36,393 bases of DNA, from positions 1 to 36,393 of the forward strand of contig CAITYL010000092.1 of the NCBI GenBank assembly GCA_903896595.1, read 5' to 3'. This document shows, in pieces, positions 16,449 to 23,145 of this stretch. A program made the translations under genes and the position numbers. The notes below the pieces were generated by a model. It was not told the origin of the DNA and made no database searches. It saw only the letters and a list, made by a program, of their open reading frames with translations. The DNA is from an uncultured Lentisphaerota bacterium (lineage in GTDB: Bacteria; Verrucomicrobiota; Lentisphaeria; Oligosphaerales; CAITYL01). Within the stretch, counting starts at the first letter, position 1; every line of letters begins with the position of its first letter.

Positions 16449-16481
16449 AACCAGGAGATCTGCAATGACCACAAAGAACGC
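16449..16481 (+). repeat. Second copy of the GH127 start-region leader
   Basis: The 32-33 bases around AACCAGGAGATCTGCAATGA and ACCACAAAGAACGC occur at 13452-13483 (start region of the GH127 gene) and again here, directly after its stop codon. This second copy supplies the start of a mini-ORF. Confidence 0.85.
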
Positions 16482-16590
16482 CCTGACCGCCGGAGACGCC
16501 ATGCCCCTGCCCCCCCCTGACTCCCCGCTATTGACGTACCCGGCGACACCTAACGAAACAATCAAAACCCTACAGGAGAAACACCCATGA
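16465..16590 (+). CDS. 41-codon mini-ORF coupled to the GH36 gene
   Basis: It starts at the ATG of the repeated leader (AGGAG eight bases upstream) and reads MTTKNALTAGDAMPLPPP..., rich in Pro and Thr, ending TIKTLQEKHP. Its TGA overlaps the GH36 start as ATGA. It may be a leader peptide that sets translation of GH36, or the left-over start of an older gene copy. It is too short for the track. Confidence 0.45.
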   Translation: MTTKNALTAGDAMPLPPPDSPLLTYPATPNETIKTLQEKHP

Positions 16591-19202
16591 CCCCAACCCC
16601 CACCACCCCCTCGCAAACCCTCCCCCCCGACGGGCCGGACTGGCGGATCCTCGCCCCGGGCGGGGGCGATGAGAAATGGTTTGATTTGGCGCAGATAGTC
16701 GGGTCGGCTGAGTTATCAGAGCGGTGGACCGTGTTTGCGCTGGCCGAAAAATCGGATGCCGAACCGGCGGCCGGGCAATTATTGGAATTGCCCAAGACCC
16801 TGACCGTGGGCGGGGTGGCGACAACGCGTCATGAGTTCACCATTGATTCGGGGCGTCTGGATCTGGGGGAACTTCTGGATACTTCTATTGGCTATGGCGA
16901 ACAACAAAAGAGCGCCTATGTGTACATTCCTTTTACTGTTCAGGAAGATGGCCTCAACACCTTCGGCATTGGCGCCGACTGGTGGCATAAGGCCTGGATC
17001 GACGGTGCGGTGATCAGCGACACCCTGGCCAAAGGCAATGGCAAGCAACCCATCACGATGCTGGACCACCTGTCGCAGGTCCAGCTCCGCAAAGGGGATC
17101 ATCTGCTGGTCGTCAAATTCATCAATGGCAGAGACGGTGCCGTGCTCACCGTGGGAGGGGCGTCAAATTTGCGGCGGGAGGCGGTCGATTCCATGGATCC
17201 GATCGTGCCGGTGTGGATGACGGTTCCATGCCCCGAGATCGGGCAGAGGGTAGAGGCGTGGACGATCGCCACCGACGACACGCGACTCACGATCGGGGCG
17301 ACCCGCGAGGGGCAACTCGTTGTGTATGAACTGAGCAATCCCTCGGTGGGATGGAATTGGACCAAGGAGCCATCGGTATTCGACTTGCCGGTCAAGGCCA
17401 GGGTGGGCAATGTGGAACACCGCGTCCAGTGGAGCTTCCAGGAAGGCGTTTCGGACAAGACCGACGGGGAGAAGATAACCCTGCGTTTTGTCTGCGCAAA
17501 GCCGGCGCTGGCGTTGGAATCGACTTGGCATGCCCGCCCGGGGCGTGGGCCGATTCGGCATACGATGTCCATCGTCAACAAATCGGGGAAACCGATATCT
17601 TTCTTCGAGCAACCTACGGTCCATCTGAATCTGGCGCCTGACGAAGTGACGCTAGTAGGCGCGGCTAAGACGACGCACATGACGCTCTGGTCTTTCCACA
17701 CGGAAGGAATAAATGGAGACGAACCCGGTATTTACCGGAATGACATCAGGAAACCGTTCTTCCGCAGGATCGACACAGATCCTTTCACTTCCAAATTTAT
17801 CCCCTATGCGGTGTTGGATTCCAGAGGATGTCATGGTGTTTATGTCGGAATCGAGTGGAGTTACTGTCGTATTGCGGTGGCAGCATTGATGGGGGACAAA
17901 CCCGGTACCGTGCGGGTGCGCGGCGGGGAATACGACAAGTTCAGGATCGACGTGGCGCCCGGGGCGTCGTTCGAGGTTCCGCCGGGTTTCGTTGGCGCCT
18001 ACAATGGGGATGTGGACGATGCCGGCAACAGTCTGCGTCGTTATCTGTTTCAGTACCATATGCCGAAAGTGGTGCGAGACGATCCCTCCTACCCGAAAGT
18101 GCAATGGAATGCCTTTGGTTCGACCGGTAAAACCCATGGTTCGTGGGATAGCGTCGAAAGCAAGTACTACCCACTTGTCGATGATATGCGTCCGTTAGGG
18201 TTTGAGGAGGTGATGCTTGATGTGGGGTGGTGGCAGGGTGAAACCTGTGCACGGGAACCAGACGCTGATCCGGTGGATTGGCCTTCGGGCATGGCCAAGG
18301 CCGCTGAATACGCGCACCAGGCAGGGATGCGTTTCGGTTTGTATTGGAACAAGGGTGAAGACATGGCTGATTCAAAAGGGCGAATCCGTCGAATGTCGCA
18401 CATCAAACGACTGTACGACGAATACAAGGCCGACATGTGGCGCTCGGACGCTACTGGCGGAATGGTTGTCGATGCCAATTACAAATCAGTAAAAGGTTTC
18501 TACGAGATGTTGGATCAACTCTACCGTGAGATTCCCAACTTCCAGTGGGAAAGTTGCGCTGGTGGCGGTCGGATCAAGGATTTCGGCGCTGTGGAACGAT
18601 GTGTAAAGATTCAAGGCAGTGATAATTGTACGCTGCTGGGCAATCGGCAAATATTTTACGGTGGTTCATACATGTTTCCCCCTGTCCAACTTACGGGACA
18701 CCTTGGTAATTGGCAGGAACCGCTTCTGGGTGATGTCACATACTGGTTCCGCTCGTGTTCCATGGGTGCGCCTAACTGGTATATTGACGCACCCAATGGT
18801 GGCAATGGAGGCAATGGAGGGAAGCCTTGGACCGACCAGCAGAAGCAGGATGTCAAGAAAGCCGTCGAAACCTACAAGACGCGCATTCGGCCCTTGGTCC
18901 GCAATGCCGATCTGTACCATATTCTGCCGCGTCCGGACGGCAAGCATTGGGATGGCATTCAGTATTATGACCCGTCTGCGAAGAAGGGCGTCGTATATCT
19001 CTTCAAGCCCAGTCCCGTGGCGGATACGATCACCCTCAAATTTCGCGGCGTCGAACCCGGCGTCCGCTACCGTCTGACCTTTGAAGACGCTTCCAATCCC
19101 AACGTGGAAAAAACCGGCGAGGAGTTGTCCAAAGGCCTGGAAGTCACGCTCAAGGGAGCGCCAGTGTCGGAATTGATCTTCCTGGAAGGTGTTCCCAAAT
19201 GA
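16587..19202 (+). CDS. GH36-family (alpha-galactosidase-like) glycosidase with N-terminal accessory module
   Basis: The 871-residue protein starts at an ATG with AGGAG nine bases upstream. Residues about 1-200 form a beta-rich module (GADWWHKAWIDGAVI, INGRDG) related to the end of the preceding GH127 protein. A super-sandwich domain follows, then a TIM barrel with LGFEEVMLDVGWW, nucleophile motif WRSDATGG (Asp621), the ESCAGGGRIKDFG motif and IQGSDN (acid/base Asp679). These match GH36, although the usual KWD is RSD. The C-terminal beta domain ends LEGVPK, the part duplicated at 13131-13384. There is no signal peptide. Alpha-galactosidase or a related alpha-glycosidase activity is likely, and the changed nucleophile motif warns that the substrate may differ. 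Confidence 0.82.
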   Translation: MTPTPTTPSQTLPPDGPDWRILAPGGGDEKWFDLAQIVGSAELSERWTVFALAEKSDAEPAAGQLLELPKTLTVGGVATTRHEFTIDSGRLDLGELLDTSIGYGEQQKSAYVYIPFTVQEDGLNTFGIGADWWHKAWIDGAVISDTLAKGNGKQPITMLDHLSQVQLRKGDHLLVVKFINGRDGAVLTVGGASNLRREAVDSMDPIVPVWMTVPCPEIGQRVEAWTIATDDTRLTIGATREGQLVVYELSNPSVGWNWTKEPSVFDLPVKARVGNVEHRVQWSFQEGVSDKTDGEKITLRFVCAKPALALESTWHARPGRGPIRHTMSIVNKSGKPISFFEQPTVHLNLAPDEVTLVGAAKTTHMTLWSFHTEGINGDEPGIYRNDIRKPFFRRIDTDPFTSKFIPYAVLDSRGCHGVYVGIEWSYCRIAVAALMGDKPGTVRVRGGEYDKFRIDVAPGASFEVPPGFVGAYNGDVDDAGNSLRRYLFQYHMPKVVRDDPSYPKVQWNAFGSTGKTHGSWDSVESKYYPLVDDMRPLGFEEVMLDVGWWQGETCAREPDADPVDWPSGMAKAAEYAHQAGMRFGLYWNKGEDMADSKGRIRRMSHIKRLYDEYKADMWRSDATGGMVVDANYKSVKGFYEMLDQLYREIPNFQWESCAGGGRIKDFGAVERCVKIQGSDNCTLLGNRQIFYGGSYMFPPVQLTGHLGNWQEPLLGDVTYWFRSCSMGAPNWYIDAPNGGNGGNGGKPWTDQQKQDVKKAVETYKTRIRPLVRNADLYHILPRPDGKHWDGIQYYDPSAKKGVVYLFKPSPVADTITLKFRGVEPGVRYRLTFEDASNPNVEKTGEELSKGLEVTLKGAPVSELIFLEGVPK

Positions 19203-19245
19203 GTATCAGAACGTGATAAACTACATGCAGACAAACACGAATGCG
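19189..19245 (+). repeat. Array leader repeat, copy 2
   Basis: It overlaps the end of the GH36 gene and continues past its stop (GTGTTCCCAAATGAGTATCA, ...AACGTGATAAAC). The segment with ACCACAACCACCAGGAG is deleted, so it passes directly to ACATGCAGACAAACACGAAT. Confidence 0.85.
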
Positions 19246-19335
19246 GAAAGAAACAATATAGGGAAAACGACTATGAACCCAAACCCAACCACCCCTGCAC
19301 AAACCCACACCATCGACAAAGGAGAACTACAATGA
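19225..19335 (+). CDS. 36-codon mini-ORF coupled to the second GH127-like gene
   Basis: It begins MQTNTNAERNN in the leader repeat and includes MNPNPTTPAQTHTIDKG, which is homologous to the first residues of the GH36 protein (MTPTPTTPSQT). Its TGA overlaps the next start as ATGA. Because of the deletion in this leader copy, it has lost the AGGAG that precedes copies 1 and 3, so its own translation is doubtful. Confidence 0.4.
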   Translation: MQTNTNAERNNIGKTTMNPNPTTPAQTHTIDKGELQ

Positions 19336-21059
19336 CCACATTCAAGAACGTCACTCTGTCAACCCCGTCACTCAGCCCGTCCCAACTCAAGTTCCGACTC
19401 GGGTTGGTTCGGCAGCGGACGCAGGCGTATCCGCTCGATTCCATGGATTTCATCATGATGGATCTGGAACGGCCGGAGGGTCACCATCGCCATGCCTATC
19501 AGTGTACGGGCGATTTGACCGGCCGTCTGCTGGAATTCCTGTCGCATGCGGAGGGCGTGGACGGGCATCATGATCCGCGTCTTGCGGAACTCTTCGAGCG
19601 TATCCTGCGACAGCGCCATCCGTCGGGCCTGTTCGGGAGAATCATCGCTGACCCGATGATTGCCCATGAGTGCTTCTCGGCCTGCGCGCGGTTCTTTCCC
19701 GGATTCATCTACTACCACGAATTGACGAATGATGCGCGCGCGCTCGACGCGGCCCTGGGACTGGCTGAAAACGCGCTCCGCCACAAAGACATCTGGCGCA
19801 AGCGGGCGAAGGAAGCCGGGGGCCGGGCCATTGAACTGTGGATCACCGAACCGATGGCCTTGATGTACGGCTTGACGGGCAAGCAGGAGTATCTCGACTT
19901 TGTCGGTATGATCAACGATGAGATCGAGATGCCCGACAAAGGCGCTCATGCCCACGGGTACATGGCCACGTTGCGCGGCTTGCAGACAGCGGCGCTGATC
20001 ACTGGCGACGCCGCCTGGAATGCCAAGCCTGAAGCCGCACGTCGCATGATCATCGAGCGCCACTACGAGTTGCCGGACGGCTGCACGCCCGAGGGTTTCC
20101 CGCACAGCGGGGCCAACGAGGGTTGCTCCATCGCCGACTGGCTGATGCTGAACCTGAATTCCGCGGCGATAGCGGGGGATGATGCCGCCTACGAACACGC
20201 CGAGCATATCCTCTGGAACGCGCTGGCCTTCAATCAGTGGAACACCGGCTGTTTCGGTGTTCGTTCCACCTCGCCCAATGGCTACAGTATGACCCGCTTT
20301 GAGGAGGCTTGGTGGTGCTGCCTGCATCACGGCGGTTTGGCGCTGGTGGAATATGCGCGGCACGCGGTAACGATGCGGGACAACACCATCCAGGTCAATT
20401 TCCTCGTTCCTGGGCATTACCGGGTTGCGGTGCCCGGAGGGCGCGAAGCAGAAGTGCGGATCACGACGGCATATCCGGCCAGCCCTGAGGCGACCATCTC
20501 GGCAACGGGCGTGCCGGAGGGCGTTGCGCTCCGTCTGCGAGTGCCAGGTTGCGTGAAGCAACCGGCCGTTACCGAGACGCGCGACCACGACCGGGTGCAG
20601 ATCACGCTTGCCGGCCGCTTGGGCCACCATGTGGAATCCTGTCACGGCGGCATCATGCTCAAGTACGGTCCGCTGGTACTCGCCCCGGCGATCTACGGGA
20701 ACGTGGGCTATGCCGCGACCGCCAGCGAATCCCACGCCCCGAAGGGTTACATCCCCGAGACCATGCCCCAGGGACAGCCTGTCCTGCAATTGCCCGCCCC
20801 CGATGTGGACGGCTTGCTGTCGCTCTCCGACCAGCCCTGGCCCGACTGGATGTATTTCGACGAAGGGTCGACGTCGCGCTGCGGTGTGGAGGGATCGGCC
20901 GCGAATGTGGACGTGAAATTCGCTGCCGGAGAGAGCAAAACGCTGCGGTTCACGCCGATGTGTTACAACACATCCTGCCTCAGCCTATTCGATACCACGT
21001 TTGTTTTCGGCGGGACTGAGAGGGTGCCGGCGACCGTAAATCTTAGGACAGGCACGTGA
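19332..21059 (+). CDS. Divergent GH127-like (beta-L-arabinofuranosidase-type) protein
   Basis: The 575-residue protein starts at an ATG with AAAGGAG eight bases upstream. It has the alpha/alpha-barrel pattern of GH127 and related families: SGANEGCSIADWL supplies the equivalent of the catalytic Glu (Glu263), and EAWWCCLHHGG the Cys pair (329-330). A beta-sandwich follows (LRLRVPGCVKQP, LKYGPLVLAPA). It is shorter and quite different from the upstream GH127 protein, so it is not a recent duplicate of it; a GH127 relative with another substrate is likely. There is no signal peptide. Conserved Glu and Cys suggest it is active. Confidence 0.8.
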   Translation: MTTFKNVTLSTPSLSPSQLKFRLGLVRQRTQAYPLDSMDFIMMDLERPEGHHRHAYQCTGDLTGRLLEFLSHAEGVDGHHDPRLAELFERILRQRHPSGLFGRIIADPMIAHECFSACARFFPGFIYYHELTNDARALDAALGLAENALRHKDIWRKRAKEAGGRAIELWITEPMALMYGLTGKQEYLDFVGMINDEIEMPDKGAHAHGYMATLRGLQTAALITGDAAWNAKPEAARRMIIERHYELPDGCTPEGFPHSGANEGCSIADWLMLNLNSAAIAGDDAAYEHAEHILWNALAFNQWNTGCFGVRSTSPNGYSMTRFEEAWWCCLHHGGLALVEYARHAVTMRDNTIQVNFLVPGHYRVAVPGGREAEVRITTAYPASPEATISATGVPEGVALRLRVPGCVKQPAVTETRDHDRVQITLAGRLGHHVESCHGGIMLKYGPLVLAPAIYGNVGYAATASESHAPKGYIPETMPQGQPVLQLPAPDVDGLLSLSDQPWPDWMYFDEGSTSRCGVEGSAANVDVKFAAGESKTLRFTPMCYNTSCLSLFDTTFVFGGTERVPATVNLRTGT

Positions 21060-21151
21060 CCGTGCAAGTTGTTTTTACTACGGCATTTACGCGTCGACCG
21101 GGCGTTGAGTTGCATGCCTGTCCACGATAGTCAAAGTCCACATTTTTTGAC

Positions 21152-21227
21152 GGTGTTCCCGAATGAGCATCAGAACGTGATAAACCACAACCACCAGGAG
21201 AACAACATGAAGACAAACACGAATGAG
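21152..21227 (+). repeat. Array leader repeat, copy 3
   Basis: GGTGTTCCCGAATGAGCATC... continues with the full ACCACAACCACCAGGAGAAC segment and ATGAAGACAAACACGAATGA. It lies about 90 bases after the GH127-like stop, and only the last few GVPE codons of the GH36 tail remain. The encoded MKTNTNE stops at once (21207-21230). Confidence 0.85.
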
Positions 21228-21332
21228 TAAAGAAACATTAAAGGAGAAACGACCATGACCCCAAACACCACCACGGAAACGGCAATGGACACCAGACAAA
21301 GCACGATCCCACAACATACGAAGGAGGTTGGT

Positions 21333-22970
21333 ATGGTCAGGACTGGAATCACAAGGTGCGTCTTGATGGCCGCCGCGGTCTTTGCAACGTCAATGGCCGT
21401 CAGCGCGGATCCCGTCATACTGGTGAAGGCATCGCAAACGTGGAGTGACACGGGAGGCGACGACCTGGCCGCGCTGAAACGCCTCGCGTCAGGGATCGGC
21501 TGGGATTTCCAGCCAAACGGCGAGACTGATGCGAAACTCAAAGAGTTGGGGATAAAATACATACGCTGCATCAATGTCGACCCCCTCCCCGGACGTTTCG
21601 ACGAAGCAGGAGCCTTCATCGTGGAAGGGGACACGTCACGCCTTGACGCGCACTTGAAAAGCTGCCGGGATGTCGGAGCCAGCCCCCATATCTGTTTCGG
21701 CATGGGAGTCCCCAAGGAACTGCAAATAGCCTCGGACAAAGTCAAGAAGGACATGGGGGTTATGGGGCAGCAGGCTGGTGACTACTGCTACTGGAACGGT
21801 GACAAGGCGAAACTGAAGGCCCATGCGAAAGCCTACTTCGACTACGTGCTCGTCAAGAACAAATTCCCCGAGGCCCGCTTCGAAGTCGGCAACGAACCGG
21901 ACATCGACGGGCAGTTCCCCCGCAATCCTGGCCCAAAACTCGCCATGGGCTCGGCCAAGCTCTACGAGGAGTATTTTGGCATCTACAGCCTCCTCGCGGA
22001 GGCGGCGGCGGAATTCGAGAGAGAGAGAAACATCAAGGTCAGGATTGGCGGCCCGGCGGCGTCTTGGGCCTTCACCTTCAGGTTCGGGGGCTTGAACTGG
22101 GCCGACCGCTTCATCCGCGACTGCGCCGCGCAGAAGACAAAGATAGACTTCATCGGCCTGCACTACTATGGCAACATCTCCTCCCTGGATGGAGAGTACA
22201 AGGGGAGCTACCCCCACTTCACCGAGATGCTCAAGCGGACGAGGGGAAGCCGCGACACCTTCCTGCCAGGAGTCCCGCTGATCTTCACGGAATGGGGACC
22301 GAGCTATGTGACCGACAACACGGCAAAGGCCGCCGTCAACGCCGATCACGTCGGCGCGGCCTGGGCGGCGGAGTTCTTGCGCCAGATGCTCGTCAACGGC
22401 GTGGAGTCATCCCTGTATCTGGTGACCACCGACCAGCCAGCCCAGCCCGGAGGTGAGTTCAAGAGCATCAGGGGCTGGCCCTCGCTCTTCGTCACCCCCT
22501 GCGCCTTCGGCAAGCCCTACCCCAAGCCCATGTATCATGTGTTCAAGATGCTCTCGCAGCTTGAGGGCGCGCGTGTGGAATCCACCCGCTACGGATCCAT
22601 CGGCAGCTTCGTTGCCGCGCAAGGGGAGCGCCGCGTGGTCCGCGCCTTGATATGGAACTACGCGGCCATCATACCGGAGGGGGCCGCCAGCGTCGAGACC
22701 GCATCGAAGGAAGGCGTCACCCTGCGCGTGCGGGATGCGGGAGCTTTCTTCAAAGGCGCGCAAAAGGTCAAAATGTCCCGCTGGCTCCTCTGCAAAGGAT
22801 CCGGCGACGACTCCTGGCGGTTGGAGAACAATCAACTCGAGCCAAAGGATTTCCGGGAGGACATCCTTGTCGACAACGCCACCCTGACGGTACTTGACGG
22901 GGAATTGGACTGCTGCTTCTCCATGCCGCCGTCCTCAGTGTCGTTGGTCGAACTCTCGCCGGCGGAGTGA
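21333..22970 (+). CDS. Secreted GH39-like (clan GH-A) glycoside hydrolase, array copy
   Basis: The track start at 21255 includes 26 residues of leader-repeat sequence. The ATG at 21333, with AAGGAGG six bases upstream, opens a typical signal peptide (GITRCVLMAAAVFATSMAVSA) and gives 545 residues, the same length as the module I paralogue. FEVGNEPD holds the likely acid/base Glu188 and IFTEWGPSY the likely nucleophile Glu320. Shared stretches such as IRCINVDPLPGRFD and GPAASWAFTFRFG show close paralogy across the whole length. Substrate is unknown, as for the paralogue. It is the only member of the array with an export signal. Confidence 0.82.
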   Translation: MVRTGITRCVLMAAAVFATSMAVSADPVILVKASQTWSDTGGDDLAALKRLASGIGWDFQPNGETDAKLKELGIKYIRCINVDPLPGRFDEAGAFIVEGDTSRLDAHLKSCRDVGASPHICFGMGVPKELQIASDKVKKDMGVMGQQAGDYCYWNGDKAKLKAHAKAYFDYVLVKNKFPEARFEVGNEPDIDGQFPRNPGPKLAMGSAKLYEEYFGIYSLLAEAAAEFERERNIKVRIGGPAASWAFTFRFGGLNWADRFIRDCAAQKTKIDFIGLHYYGNISSLDGEYKGSYPHFTEMLKRTRGSRDTFLPGVPLIFTEWGPSYVTDNTAKAAVNADHVGAAWAAEFLRQMLVNGVESSLYLVTTDQPAQPGGEFKSIRGWPSLFVTPCAFGKPYPKPMYHVFKMLSQLEGARVESTRYGSIGSFVAAQGERRVVRALIWNYAAIIPEGAASVETASKEGVTLRVRDAGAFFKGAQKVKMSRWLLCKGSGDDSWRLENNQLEPKDFREDILVDNATLTVLDGELDCCFSMPPSSVSLVELSPAE

Positions 22971-23145
22971 GAACGGCTTCACGAATCTTCACGATTGCTC
23001 AGTGTCAACTGAAGGCACATCGGGAGATCCCCCCGACGTTTCGCCGTCAAACCGGGGAAGCTCAGAACATGATCGGCAGGCAGGCCCACAAGGGCACGCG
23101 TCGGAAATCTTGACGTGATGTGATTCAGGAACGAAAGGAACGAAC

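Noticed and set aside
19368-20789. 473-residue minus-strand ORF
   Set aside because: Shadow of the GH127-like gene, without recognisable motifs.
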